A stretch of 64,000 nucleotides of DNA from contig NZ_JAAGOY010000004.1 in assembly GCF_010500215.1 (NCBI RefSeq), positions 1,302,001-1,366,000 on the forward strand, read 5' to 3'. This document shows, one piece after another, positions 20,616-29,318 of this stretch. Both the position numbers and the translations under genes were made by a program. The DNA is from Aliiroseovarius sp. PrR006. GTDB taxonomy: Bacteria; Pseudomonadota; Alphaproteobacteria; Rhodobacterales; Rhodobacteraceae. Position 1 is the stretch's first letter. Every line of letters starts with the position of its first letter. The notes under the pieces are model-generated. The model saw only the letters and a list, made by a program, of their open reading frames with translations, searched no databases and was not told where the DNA came from.

Positions 20616-20720
20616 TGGAAACCTCTTGTCAAAGCCGTTGGTTTCCTCCCTGACACCAAGTTAGGTCAGCAATAGTGACGCAACCACTGCCAAATCTGCA
20701 ATCCTGCTATGCGCTAACAG

Positions 20721-21827
20721 TTAGCCGACGTGGAACAGGGTCGAGAACAGCTTGGGATCCAGGCTTTCAGCCTCAAACGTGTCGCCTTCGATCAGGATCG
20801 ACACGGCATCGTGGCTGTGCAGGCTTTCCTGGTGGCTGGCAACGATGCGGAAATCTCCGATCCGGTCGTCTTGCTGCAATTGCTCGCAGAACAGGCGCGC
20901 GGCGTCTTCAACGAAGATCGGGTTCGCGGCGTTCAGTTCTGCAAAGGCCTGTTCGTCTTCGCGTTTCACCATCACCTGCGTTTCGGTCGGCACCGCCACG
21001 CGGCACAGATCAATCAGATCCTCGAACCACAACGTGCCCGAGGGCTGGTGGATCTTCTCAACCGAAATCCGCGCGACCGAACGCTGCGAATGCGGCGTCG
21101 CCAGCTGCCCGCGCATCTGGCGGGCGTGCTCGGACAGTTCCAGCGAACACGGGCAGGTCGAGCTGTAGACATAGTCCAGATGCAGGAACTTGCGCCGCTT
21201 GCCGCGATGTTCCACCAGCTCCAGCGCGATGTCGTAGTACTGATAGCCGGACAGGCCCGAGCGCAGGCTTTCCACCCGCGCCGGATAGGAAAAGCGCATC
21301 TCAATCCGCGCGTCCAAGCTTTCCAGATCGGTTTTGTAGTCGTCCAGCGCCGCTTCGATCACGTCAAAGCTGAAGGTCTTCTCGGCATGACCATAGAAGC
21401 TGCGCATGATGCGCGACATGTTGATGCCCTTCTTGCCAGCCTCAAGGCTGACCGACCCGGTGACCGAGGTTTCCAACGTCACGTCCGAGCCATCGCGGGT
21501 GTGATAGCGGATCGGCAGGCGGAAATTGGAAATCCCCACGTGCTGAATATGCCGCTTCGCCCCTTGGATCAGGCTGGCGGGACCGTTTTGCAGATCGGGC
21601 ATCGACGCCTTGTAATCTGCGTCCGGCGCGAAATCGCTGGGATAGGTACGGCTCAGCTCGGGGTAATTCGGCAACTCGGCCGACGGCAGAAGCCGCGCAA
21701 TGGCCGGATCAAGCGCAGCGACTTCGACCGGGTCCGCTGAGGCCGCCCAGTTACGCAGAACTTCGAGGGCATCCTGTGCCTGCGCGGTATCCACCGCATC
21801 ACCGCCCTTGCGCTTCATCTGGTTCAT
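20721..21827 (-). CDS. folE2: GTP cyclohydrolase I, FolE2 type
   Basis: A 368-residue metal-flexible GTP cyclohydrolase IB (COG1469/FolE2), which makes dihydroneopterin triphosphate for folate and, in many bacteria, queuosine. The catalytic cysteine is in SSTCPCSLELSEHAR near residue 217, with RSVARISVEK and a C-terminal ESLHSHDA segment typical of the family. In other bacteria FolE2 takes over when zinc is short; here no Zur site was recognised. Monocistronic, 106 bases from the DUF1127 gene. Confidence 0.95.
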   Translation of the reverse strand: MNQMKRKGGDAVDTAQAQDALEVLRNWAASADPVEVAALDPAIARLLPSAELPNYPELSRTYPSDFAPDADYKASMPDLQNGPASLIQGAKRHIQHVGISNFRLPIRYHTRDGSDVTLETSVTGSVSLEAGKKGINMSRIMRSFYGHAEKTFSFDVIEAALDDYKTDLESLDARIEMRFSYPARVESLRSGLSGYQYYDIALELVEHRGKRRKFLHLDYVYSSTCPCSLELSEHARQMRGQLATPHSQRSVARISVEKIHQPSGTLWFEDLIDLCRVAVPTETQVMVKREDEQAFAELNAANPIFVEDAARLFCEQLQQDDRIGDFRIVASHQESLHSHDAVSILIEGDTFEAESLDPKLFSTLFHVG

Positions 21828-21913
21828 ATCGAACCCCCAATCCTGCTATCGCACGCCTTTATCATATTCATTTGGCACATAAACGCCAAACGTGAAGGAC
21901 GAAATGCGACAGA

Positions 21914-23092
21914 TCAGGCTGCGTCCAAGCCGTTCAGCAGATCCGCGATCAGATCATCGACATCTTCCAATCCGATCGACAAGCGCACCAAACCATCCGA
22001 GATGCCCAGCATGTCTTTCTGTTCCTGAGGAAGACGCTGGTGCGTGGTCGTCGCCGGGTGGGTCGCGATGGATTTAGCATCGGCGAAGTTGTTCGAAATC
22101 GTAAAGATCTGAAGCGCGTTCAGGAAACGGAAGCACGCCTCTTTGCCACCGTCCACCTCGATTGCTAACACGGTGCCGCCCGAAGGTGCCTGTTGGATCG
22201 CAATGTCATACTGCGGGTGCGACGGGTGAGTCGGAAAGCTGATCCGCGACAGCTTCGGATGGCCCTGCAGCGCATCCGCGACTTTCAGCGCAGCATCTGC
22301 CTGCGCCCGCACACGCAAATCCAGCGTTTCCAGAGCTTTCAGATGCGTCCATGCGGCGAACGGATTGATCGCCCCGCCCGTGTGCTTGACATAGGTCTCG
22401 ATCGGACCACGGATCAGCTCGCGCGAGCCGCAGATCGCGCCGCCCAGCATCCGGCCTTGACCATCAACGTGCTTGGTCGTCGAGTAGACCACAAGGTCGG
22501 CGCCCAGCTCGGTCGCGTAGGAAAAGATCGGTGTCGGCATCGCGTTGTCCACCACGACCAAAGCACCGTTCGCATGGGCCAGCTTCACCACATGGGCCAA
22601 GTCGATCACTTCCAGCGTCGGATTCGAGATCGCTTCGAGGAACACAAGTTTGGTATCCGGACGGATCGCGTCTTCCCACGCTTGGTTATCTGTGCCGTCG
22701 ACCAGAGTGATTTCCACGCCAAACCGGCCCAGAATATCCTCGAGCACGTAAAGGCAGGACCCAAACAAAGCGCGCGAGGACACAACGTGGTCGCCCGCCT
22801 GCGTCAGGGCCATCAACGCGCCGTTCACTGCAGCCATGCCCGAGGCACAGGCGAAGGCGTCTTCCGTGCCCTCCATCGCCGCAATGCGGTCTTCGAACAT
22901 GCGGTTGGTGGGATTGCCGTACCGCGCATAGATGAACTCGTCCTGGCCACTTTCGATAAAGCGCTGCTCGGCGGCTTCCGCGGTCGGATAGACGAATGCC
23001 TGCGTCATGAACATGGCCTCGGACAGCTCGTTATACTGGCTGCGGCGCACGCCACCATGCACGGCTTCAGTCCGTTTACCCCATTTTGTCAT
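21914..23092 (-). CDS. metZ: O-succinylhomoserine sulfhydrylase
   Basis: A 392-residue PLP enzyme of the Cys/Met metabolism family making homocysteine directly from O-succinylhomoserine and sulfide. The PLP lysine lies in VVYSTTKHVDGQGR near residue 200, with ARYGNPTNRMFEDRIAAMEG near 56. The frame is open to 23152, but ATG 23092 is chosen: AAAGGAA lies 6-8 bases upstream, and the extension would run into the riboswitch terminator. Expression is almost certainly controlled by the SAM-II riboswitch and terminator immediately upstream. MetX/MetA is not in the window. Confidence 0.95.
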   Translation of the reverse strand: MTKWGKRTEAVHGGVRRSQYNELSEAMFMTQAFVYPTAEAAEQRFIESGQDEFIYARYGNPTNRMFEDRIAAMEGTEDAFACASGMAAVNGALMALTQAGDHVVSSRALFGSCLYVLEDILGRFGVEITLVDGTDNQAWEDAIRPDTKLVFLEAISNPTLEVIDLAHVVKLAHANGALVVVDNAMPTPIFSYATELGADLVVYSTTKHVDGQGRMLGGAICGSRELIRGPIETYVKHTGGAINPFAAWTHLKALETLDLRVRAQADAALKVADALQGHPKLSRISFPTHPSHPQYDIAIQQAPSGGTVLAIEVDGGKEACFRFLNALQIFTISNNFADAKSIATHPATTTHQRLPQEQKDMLGISDGLVRLSIGLEDVDDLIADLLNGLDAA

Positions 23093-23110
23093 CGCGCGTT
23101 CCTTTCGCAC

Positions 23111-23142
23111 AAAAAAACCCCCACCGCAGCGAGCGTCGGGGG
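23111..23142 (-). terminator. SAM-II expression-platform terminator
   Basis: On the minus strand, a CCCCC...GGGGG stem with an inner CGC/GCG helix followed by seven T. It lies between the SAM-II aptamer and the metZ start, 19 bases before the ATG, so it is the likely off switch when SAM is bound. Confidence 0.85.
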
Positions 23143-23173
23143 ATTGCAACACGGGATGCCCCGCCTACCCTGA

Positions 23174-23228
23174 CCTCTTTAGCGGAATATTTTACGAGGC
23201 CCGCAATCCGGTGGACAAATCGCCTCGA
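23174..23228 (-). promoter_or_regulatory. SAM-II riboswitch aptamer
   Basis: The minus-strand leader of metZ matches the SAM-II (metA-motif) consensus closely: P1 CGAGGC / GCCTCG (23227-23222 with 23200-23195), the conserved GATTTG...CC and GGATTGC segments in the loop, then a TAAAA stretch and CCGCTAAAGAGG forming the 3' half of the pseudoknot. It binds S-adenosylmethionine and shuts down methionine synthesis genes in alphaproteobacteria. An intrinsic terminator follows before metZ. Confidence 0.92.
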
Positions 23229-23233
23229 ACATC

Positions 23234-23262
23234 GCCATATCGCCTGTAAACTAAGGCGTCAA
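23234..23262 (-). promoter_or_regulatory. Predicted metZ promoter
   Basis: Minus-strand TTGACG (23262-23257), a 17-base spacer and TATGGC (23239-23234). Transcription would start near 23227, exactly at the first base of the riboswitch P1 stem. Confidence 0.65.
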
Positions 23263-23358
23263 GAGCAACGAAAGACTGGCTCGCCATATCGTGAAAGCTG
23301 CATACTTGTCATTTCGTGACGGACACCCAAGTTCAATGGGACGCAAAAAGGAAACACG

Positions 23359-24060
23359 ATGCCCAATCCCATTGAACTTTACTATTGGCCTACACCGAAC
23401 GGCTGGAAAATCTCGATCGCTCTGGAAGAGATGGGCCTGCCTTACGAGGTGAAGCTGATCAATATCGGTGCAGGTGATCAATTCGCGCCCGAGTTTCTTG
23501 AGATCGCGCCGAATAACAGGATGCCCGCAATTATTGACCCAGACGGGCCGGATGGCGCACCCATTTCCGTGTTTGAAAGCGGGGCAATCCTGCAATACCT
23601 CGCCCGCAAGACCGGGAAGTTCTATGGCGAAACCGAGCGGGATCGGATTGCCGTCGACGAGTGGCTGATGTGGCAAATGGGCGGACTGGGTCCGATGGCC
23701 GGGCAGGCACATCACTTCCTGAAATACGCCCCGGCGATGGATCCGCCGCAGGATCTGCCCTATGCCAAGGATCGCTACCGGGCCGAGGTTGCCCGACTTT
23801 ATGGCGTCATGGATCGGCGTCTGGCCGAGAACCGCTATCTGGCGGGCGACTTCTTCTCTATCGCGGATATGGCCTGCTGGGGCTGGGCGTCGCTTTGGGA
23901 AGGTCAGCAGCAGGATCTGGACGACAAACCGCACTTGGCGCGGTGGCTCGAAGAGGTCGGCGCACGCCCCGCCGTTCAGCGCGGGCGCGCAGTGGCCGCG
24001 GAACTGCGCAGCAATCTGCAAACAGACCGCAAAGCGCAGGATCTTCTGTTCAGACGATAA
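23359..24060 (+). CDS. Glutathione S-transferase (YfcG/Nu-class-like)
   Basis: A 233-residue GST with the N-terminal thioredoxin fold (IELYYWPTPNGWKISIALEE; cis-Pro in NRMPAIIDPDG near residue 57; ESGAILQYLA near 74) and an all-helical C-terminal domain ending RPAVQRGRAV. The TPNGWK active-site loop and length resemble YfcG/Ure2-like Nu-class enzymes, which act as glutathione-dependent disulfide reductases. AAGGA lies 7 bases before the ATG. It is divergent from the metZ riboswitch. Confidence 0.9.
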   Translation: MPNPIELYYWPTPNGWKISIALEEMGLPYEVKLINIGAGDQFAPEFLEIAPNNRMPAIIDPDGPDGAPISVFESGAILQYLARKTGKFYGETERDRIAVDEWLMWQMGGLGPMAGQAHHFLKYAPAMDPPQDLPYAKDRYRAEVARLYGVMDRRLAENRYLAGDFFSIADMACWGWASLWEGQQQDLDDKPHLARWLEEVGARPAVQRGRAVAAELRSNLQTDRKAQDLLFRR

Positions 24061-24081
24061 TTCCCTGCCGTCGGGGCGGAC

Positions 24082-24684
24082 TTAGGACGCTTCTTCGTCC
24101 GTCCCGAACCGCTTGAATAAACCCGCCTGAGACATGAAGAACCCGAATGTCGCCGCAGGCAGCCCGAAGGTTTTAAAGTTCACCCAGGCATCGGTGGACA
24201 TCATGCGCCAGATCGCCTCGTTCGCGACGGCTAGAAGCAGGAAGAAGATGGCAAGCCGCTTGGTCAAAAGCATCCAGCCCTGACGCTCCAGCGGCAGCGC
24301 CTTGTCCATCACCGCCTCAAGATAGCTTTCACCGCGCATCAGGCCAAAGCCCAGAAGCCCCGCGAATAGCAGATAGATCATCGTAGGCTTCATCTTGAAG
24401 AAGCGTTCGTCGTTGAACCAGATCGACAACCCGCCGAACCCGATCACCAAGACCAGCGTCACAATCTGCATTTTCGACAGGTGCCCAGTCAGCTTCCACA
24501 TGGCAAGCGTGGCCGCGACCAGCACCGGGATGAACATTGCGGTGACAGCGACAAAGCCGGAATACTCGGTCCCCGCGACCATGAAGCTCTGGTCTTTCAG
24601 GAACGTATAGGCGGCGAAAAACAGGATGATCGGTCCATATTCCAGCGCGCCACGCAGGGCGGGATTTACCTGTTTCTCGGTCAT
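24082..24684 (-). CDS. yciB: YciB / intracellular septation protein A family
   Basis: A 200-residue inner-membrane protein with five or six transmembrane segments (YGPIILFFAAYTFL, FVAVTAMFIPVLVAATLAMW, MIYLLFAGLLGFGLM, with family residue pattern ALEYGPIILFF and NEAIWR). YciB is linked to envelope integrity and septation. AAGGAG lies 6 bases before the ATG. It is the last gene of ftsY-EamA-yciB, 10 bases after the EamA gene, a conserved Rhodobacterales order. Confidence 0.93.
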   Translation of the reverse strand: MTEKQVNPALRGALEYGPIILFFAAYTFLKDQSFMVAGTEYSGFVAVTAMFIPVLVAATLAMWKLTGHLSKMQIVTLVLVIGFGGLSIWFNDERFFKMKPTMIYLLFAGLLGFGLMRGESYLEAVMDKALPLERQGWMLLTKRLAIFFLLLAVANEAIWRMMSTDAWVNFKTFGLPAATFGFFMSQAGLFKRFGTDEEAS

Positions 24685-24694
24685 GGGAACTCCT

Positions 24695-25597
24695 TCATCC
24701 GCCCATTTCGACTAGCACGGCACCTGCCGCGATCAAAGCCATCATCACCAGCCGTCGCGGTCCGACCTTCTCGCCCAGCACGATCCAGCCGATCAGGGCC
24801 GCAAACACGGTCGAGGTTTCACGCAGCACCGCCGCCTCACCCACGCCGCCCAGCCGTGTGGCCAACATGATCGAGCCGAAGCTGAAATACGCCACGAACG
24901 CGCCCAAAACACCGCGCCCCATCAAGGGAGCAAGCGCAGGACGCTCGGCCATGTTTTTCCATCTAAGGGCTGCAATCACCGGCATGAAGAACCCGTCGAT
25001 AAAAAAGAACCACGCAAGAAAGGTAAACGGGTCCGCCGTCGCGCGAATGCCATAGGCGTCATAGGTGGTATAGGCGGCCACGAAACCGCCGGTCAGAACC
25101 GCCATGGCAAGTGCCGGTTTCAATTGTGCGCGCCCCAGCGGCCAATGGCGCAGGTTGTACGCGGCCAAGGCAAAGATCCCGGCCACAAGGGTCAGAACGC
25201 CCACCCATTGGGCCCCGGTGAAGGTCTCGCCGAACAGGAAGCCAGCGCCGATGACCGTGAACAAAGGCCCGGTCCCGCGCACCACGGGATAAACCACCGT
25301 GTACGACCCCAGCACATAGGTATAGCTCTGCGCGAGCTTGTAGCCCACGTGGATCAAGAACACGATGGCGAAGATCGGCCACATATGCGGCTCGGGCCAC
25401 GGGACCACGAACAGTGCAAAGGGGGCCGCGATTACACCATAGCTGAAATCAATCGCACCGCGCGATAACCACGGATCATGGCGCCCTTTCTGAAGCGCGC
25501 CGAACAGCGCATGCAGGAACGCGGCAAACAACGCCAGCGCCAGTGCAAGGTCATGCCCGGCGGGCGTTCCTTCAAGCGAGGTGAGCCAGTCGCTCAT
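24695..25597 (-). CDS. EamA-family permease of the ftsY operon
   Basis: A 300-residue permease with about ten transmembrane segments in two EamA halves (LALALFAAFLHALFGALQKG; AVYPVVRGTGPLFTVIGA-like VVYPVVRGTGPLF; RETSTVFAALIGWIVLGE). It starts 6 bases after the ftsY stop and is followed by yciB. Substrate unknown. The tight spacing means it is co-transcribed with the membrane-targeting GTPase gene, though no functional link is evident. Confidence 0.9.
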   Translation of the reverse strand: MSDWLTSLEGTPAGHDLALALALFAAFLHALFGALQKGRHDPWLSRGAIDFSYGVIAAPFALFVVPWPEPHMWPIFAIVFLIHVGYKLAQSYTYVLGSYTVVYPVVRGTGPLFTVIGAGFLFGETFTGAQWVGVLTLVAGIFALAAYNLRHWPLGRAQLKPALAMAVLTGGFVAAYTTYDAYGIRATADPFTFLAWFFFIDGFFMPVIAALRWKNMAERPALAPLMGRGVLGAFVAYFSFGSIMLATRLGGVGEAAVLRETSTVFAALIGWIVLGEKVGPRRLVMMALIAAGAVLVEMGG

Positions 25598-25603
25598 CCC
25601 GGA

Positions 25604-26803
25604 TCAATCCGTGATGCCGATCAAGGCACGGGCAAATTCTTCGGGGTCGAACGGGGCCAGATCGTCGATCTGCTCGCCCACGCCAATCGCGTGAATGGGC
25701 AGGGCGAACTTATCGGCCAGCGCGACCAGTACGCCGCCTTTCGCGGTGCCGTCCAGCTTGGTCATGACAAGGCCCGACACATCGGCCAGATCTTGGAATG
25801 TGCCGACCTGAGACAGCGCGTTCTGCCCGGTAGTCGCATCCAGCACCAACAGCGTGTTGTGCGGCGCGGTCTCGTCTTTTTTCTTGATGACCCGAACAAT
25901 CTTGGCCAGCTCTTCCATCAGGTCGGAACGGTTCTGCAGACGCCCCGCCGTGTCGATCATCAGAAGGTCTGCGCCATCGGCCTCGGCTTGCGTCATGGCG
26001 TCAAAAGCCAGCGATGCGGGATCGGATCCTTCGGGCGCGGTCAGGACCGGCACACCAGCGCGATCTCCCCAGACCTGAAGCTGCTCGACCGCTGCTGCGC
26101 GGAACGTATCCCCTGCGGCGATCACAACCTTCTTGCCTGCGGCGGTGAACTGGCTGGCCAGCTTACCGATGGTTGTGGTCTTGCCCGCACCGTTGACGCC
26201 AACGATCAGCACGACCTGCGGGCGCTTGGGGTAAATCGGCAGCGGAACGGCCACGGGTTCCATAATCCGTGTGACTTCATTGGCCAGCACGGCCTTGATT
26301 TCATTCACCGAGAGCTTTTTACCGTAGTGGCTTTCCGAGATGTTGGCCGTCACGCGCATCGCGGTATCGACGCCCATATCAGACGTAATCATCAGGTCTT
26401 CAAGGCTTTCCAGCATGTCATCATCAACCGTGCGGCGCACAACTTTCTGCGCTTCGCGACGACCAAACATGCGGCCAAGAAGACCGGGTTTGGCGGCTTC
26501 TTCGGGTACGGATTCAACAAGGGCTTCAACGGGTTGCGCAATGGGTTCCGGTTCCGGTTCCGGTTCCGGTGAAGCGTCGGCAGGAGTTTCGGCAACGGCA
26601 ACAGGCTCGGGCTCGGGCTCGGGCTCGGGCGTTGCTTCCTCGACTGGCGCTTGTACGTCAACGGGTGCAGGTTCCGGTGCCTCAGCCTCAGTGGCCTCGA
26701 CCAGCTCTTCCTCGCCGCCATCCTCGACGATCGCCTCAAGCCCTTCTTCAAGCTTCGACGACGATTTGAACAACCGGTCCTTCAGTTTCGAGAAGAATGC
26801 CAT
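25604..26803 (-). CDS. ftsY: Signal recognition particle receptor FtsY
   Basis: The SRP receptor GTPase, 399 residues, docking ribosome-SRP complexes at the inner membrane. N-terminal acidic A domain (residues 1-100) rich in Glu/Pro with two PEPEPEPE-type runs, N domain helices around 110-190, and G domain with P-loop GVNGAGKTTTIGK (about 203), DTAGRLQNR (about 290) and TKLDGTAKGG (about 348). MAFFSKLKDRLFKSS is an amphipathic membrane-binding start. GAGGGCG precedes the ATG. First gene of ftsY-EamA-yciB. Confidence 0.97.
   Translation of the reverse strand: MAFFSKLKDRLFKSSSKLEEGLEAIVEDGGEEELVEATEAEAPEPAPVDVQAPVEEATPEPEPEPEPVAVAETPADASPEPEPEPEPIAQPVEALVESVPEEAAKPGLLGRMFGRREAQKVVRRTVDDDMLESLEDLMITSDMGVDTAMRVTANISESHYGKKLSVNEIKAVLANEVTRIMEPVAVPLPIYPKRPQVVLIVGVNGAGKTTTIGKLASQFTAAGKKVVIAAGDTFRAAAVEQLQVWGDRAGVPVLTAPEGSDPASLAFDAMTQAEADGADLLMIDTAGRLQNRSDLMEELAKIVRVIKKKDETAPHNTLLVLDATTGQNALSQVGTFQDLADVSGLVMTKLDGTAKGGVLVALADKFALPIHAIGVGEQIDDLAPFDPEEFARALIGITD
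26544..26627. repeat. Hexanucleotide repeats inside ftsY
   Basis: Two tandem arrays of four hexamers each: GGTTCC x4 at 26544-26567 and GGCTCG x4 at 26604-26627 (plus-strand reading). Both encode Pro-Glu pairs in the acidic A domain of FtsY. Being in units of six bases, gain or loss of copies keeps the frame. Confidence 0.9.
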
Positions 26804-26883
26804 CTAAGCGCCCTCATAGTCCCTTTCCTTTCCAAGTAAGCCACAATCGGGTCGGATGGAAGGGGGGCTTCAAGCCTTACTAA

Positions 26884-27522
26884 CTACAGCGCAGCCAGCC
26901 CGCCCAGAAGGATCAGCACCTGCCCGGCAATATAGAAGCCCCAGATCGCATAACCCGCTTTCAGCCGGTGGTGATAGGTATCGGACATCCGAAACAGGCT
27001 GATCGCCAAAATGACGTCCGAGATGATGAACAAGCCCGCACCGATGACCGTTAAACCAAAGGGCAGCGCCAGAGCCGTCAGGCCCATCACGCCGATGATG
27101 ATCACATAGATCCGCACCGGCCATTGCAAGTGTCCTGTGTGTGTCGCCAACCAAACCTCGGTCGAGACCATCAGGCCCACTAGCACAAGCGCAGGGATGG
27201 GCGCGGTAGTGAATACTTCATAGATGGGGGCACCCGACAGACCCAGAAAATGCAGAATGTAGAGCAGATGCGCCAAGGCGAAAGCGGACAGACCATAGAG
27301 GAACGGGCCATCCCCGTCGCGCGATAGACCGAAATCGCCCAGCGCAGACAGGAACAATCCGGCGACCAAATAGGCAGAGCCTCCGCCAAGATAGGCCGCC
27401 AGCGAGAACACCGAAAGCGGGATCGTCTTGATGAGCGAGCGCGGCCACGAGGCCGGGCGCGATGTCAGCGGGAAATAGGCCAGTGAGATCAGAAGGCCTA
27501 GGATAAGGGGCAGTTGAGCCAT
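26884..27522 (-). CDS. YhhN/TMEM86-family lysoplasmalogenase-like protein
   Basis: A 212-residue integral membrane protein with about eight helices. Family residues FLSALGDFGLSRDGDGPFLYGLSAFALAHLLY (residues about 57-88, read in two parts: SALGDFGLSRDG and FLYGLSAFALAH) and ISDVILAISLF match the YhhN/TMEM86 family, whose animal members hydrolyse the vinyl-ether bond of lysoplasmalogen. The bacterial substrate is unproven. No clear Shine-Dalgarno before the ATG. It is 110 bases downstream of the diaphorase gene on the same strand and may be co-transcribed with it. Confidence 0.88.
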   Translation of the reverse strand: MAQLPLILGLLISLAYFPLTSRPASWPRSLIKTIPLSVFSLAAYLGGGSAYLVAGLFLSALGDFGLSRDGDGPFLYGLSAFALAHLLYILHFLGLSGAPIYEVFTTAPIPALVLVGLMVSTEVWLATHTGHLQWPVRIYVIIIGVMGLTALALPFGLTVIGAGLFIISDVILAISLFRMSDTYHHRLKAGYAIWGFYIAGQVLILLGGLAAL

Positions 27523-27583
27523 GTCTTTGCGTAATCCAAATGGGTTAACGGCGCATTGACCACCGCCAACACGCGCCCAGCCA

Positions 27584-27604
27584 ACCCGCGCATGACGCGC
27601 GGGT
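27584..27604. other. Perfect hairpin between the diaphorase and YhhN genes
   Basis: ACCCGCGC / GCGCGGGT, 8 bp with a 5-base loop, 29 bases after the diaphorase stop. No T-tract follows on either strand, so it is an mRNA-stability or processing hairpin rather than a standard intrinsic terminator. Confidence 0.5.
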
Positions 27605-27632
27605 CAAGCATGACGTTACCGTACTTGGAAGA

Positions 27633-29318
27633 TCAGACTTCGTCGGGGAAGTGCTTCATGGTCAGACGGATCGGGTTCGGCGCCGCCTGCCCCAGACCAC
27701 AGATTGATGCGTCAACCATCGTCTGGCTCAGCTCTTCCAGCAGATCCTGATCCCACTTGTCCGCCTGCATCAGCTTCACAGCTTTCTCGCAACCGACACG
27801 GCAAGGGGTGCACTGACCGCAGCTTTCATCCTCGAAGAACCGCAGCATGTTCAAAGCGGCTTCCTTGGCGCTGTCTTTGTCGGACAGAACCACGACGGCG
27901 GCCGAGCCGATGAAGGTGCCATGCGGCTGCAGCGTGTCGAAGTCCAGCGGGATATCCGCCATCGACGCGGGCAACAGACCCGAGGACGGGCCACCCGGTT
28001 GATAGGCTTTGAAGCTGTGACCCTCGGCCATGCCACCGGCAGCCTCGATGATGTCGGTGATGGTCGAGCCCGCGGGCAGCAGATGCACACCCGGTTTGGC
28101 AACGCGACCCGAAACGGAATACGAACGCAGCCCCTTGCGGCCATTCTTCTCGACCGAGGTCAGGATCTCTGGGCCTTCGCGCATGATGCGGGCGACCCAC
28201 AGCAGGGTCTCGACGTTGTGGACCAAGGTCGGGCGGTTAAAGATGCCGACTTGAGCCACGAAGGGCGGGCGGTGACGTGGTTCGCCACGTTTGCCCTCGA
28301 TCGACTCGATCATCGCGCTTTCTTCACCGCAGATATACGCACCTGCACCGCGGCGCAGGTCGATAAAGCCGGGGGCGACGATGCCCGCGACTTCCAGCGC
28401 TGCAATCTCACGTCGCAGGATGTCCAGCACTGCGGGGTATTCATCGCGCATGTAGATAAAGCAGGTCTCAGCCTCGACCGCCCAAGCGGCGATCAGCATG
28501 CCTTCCAGCATAAGATGTGGGGTGCGTTCCAGATAATAGCGGTCTTTGAACGTGCCAGGCTCGCCCTCGTCGCCATTCACGGCCAGATAGCGCGGACCTT
28601 CGTTGGCGCGCACGAAGCCCCATTTGGTGCCCGAGGGGAAGCCCGCGCCACCAAGGCCGCGCAGGCCGGCGTTCAGAACGGTTTCCTGAACGTCCTTCCA
28701 GTCACCACCGTCGCGTAGCTCGGCCAGCTTGGCATAGCCACCCTCGGCCTGATACGCGGCCAGATCTTGATAGTCGGGGATGTGGGCGTGGGTGTCATCG
28801 GCCTGCAGCGCTGCCAGCGTTTTGTCAAACGTGGCGTGGTCAATGTGGTTGTGGCCCAGCTCCAGCACCGGCGCGGTATCGCAACGACCCATGCACGGCG
28901 CACGCACGACGCGCACTTCCGAGGCATCCAACCCGTCTTCAAGCGCCTTTTGCAGCGCTTCGGCGCCAGCCAGTTCGCAGGACAGGGAATCACAAACGCG
29001 GATGGTCAAAGCGGGCGGAGGCGTCTCACCTTCTTTCACCACGTCGAAATGGGCATAGAAGCTGGCGACCTCGTAAATCTCGGCCTGTCCGGTGCCCATT
29101 TCCTGCGCCAGCGCGCGGATGTGGTCAGCCGACAAATGGCCGTATTCGTCCTGAATCAGGTGCAAAAACTCGATCAGCAGATCGCGGCGACGCGGACGGT
29201 CGCCAAGCAAAGCCTGCACACGCTCCAGCGCATCCATATTCAGCTGACGGCCCTTCGGCGTCCGACGCCCTTTGCCTTTGCCCGATTTCCAGATGCCTTT
29301 TTTGTCGTCCAGCGCCAT
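27633..29318 (-). CDS. NuoE-NuoF fusion diaphorase, FDH beta-like
   Basis: A 561-residue fusion of a NuoE-like [2Fe-2S] thioredoxin-fold domain (Cys at CDSLSCELAGA and APCMGRCDTAPV, about residues 120-165) and a NuoF-like domain: FMN loop RGLGGAGFPSGTKW (about 242), NADH loop GDEGEPGTFKDR (about 270), ICGEESAMIESIEGKRGEPR (about 350) and [4Fe-4S] ESCGQCTPCRVGC (about 510). Such proteins pass electrons between NAD and a partner, usually as the beta subunit of soluble molybdenum formate dehydrogenase. No alpha subunit or fdsC/D is adjacent. ATG 29318 is chosen because AAGGGG lies 6 bases upstream. Confidence 0.88.
   Translation of the reverse strand: MALDDKKGIWKSGKGKGRRTPKGRQLNMDALERVQALLGDRPRRRDLLIEFLHLIQDEYGHLSADHIRALAQEMGTGQAEIYEVASFYAHFDVVKEGETPPPALTIRVCDSLSCELAGAEALQKALEDGLDASEVRVVRAPCMGRCDTAPVLELGHNHIDHATFDKTLAALQADDTHAHIPDYQDLAAYQAEGGYAKLAELRDGGDWKDVQETVLNAGLRGLGGAGFPSGTKWGFVRANEGPRYLAVNGDEGEPGTFKDRYYLERTPHLMLEGMLIAAWAVEAETCFIYMRDEYPAVLDILRREIAALEVAGIVAPGFIDLRRGAGAYICGEESAMIESIEGKRGEPRHRPPFVAQVGIFNRPTLVHNVETLLWVARIMREGPEILTSVEKNGRKGLRSYSVSGRVAKPGVHLLPAGSTITDIIEAAGGMAEGHSFKAYQPGGPSSGLLPASMADIPLDFDTLQPHGTFIGSAAVVVLSDKDSAKEAALNMLRFFEDESCGQCTPCRVGCEKAVKLMQADKWDQDLLEELSQTMVDASICGLGQAAPNPIRLTMKHFPDEV

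Noticed and set aside
27584-27604. Intrinsic terminator after the diaphorase gene
   Set aside because: The stem is perfect but neither strand has a following T-run.
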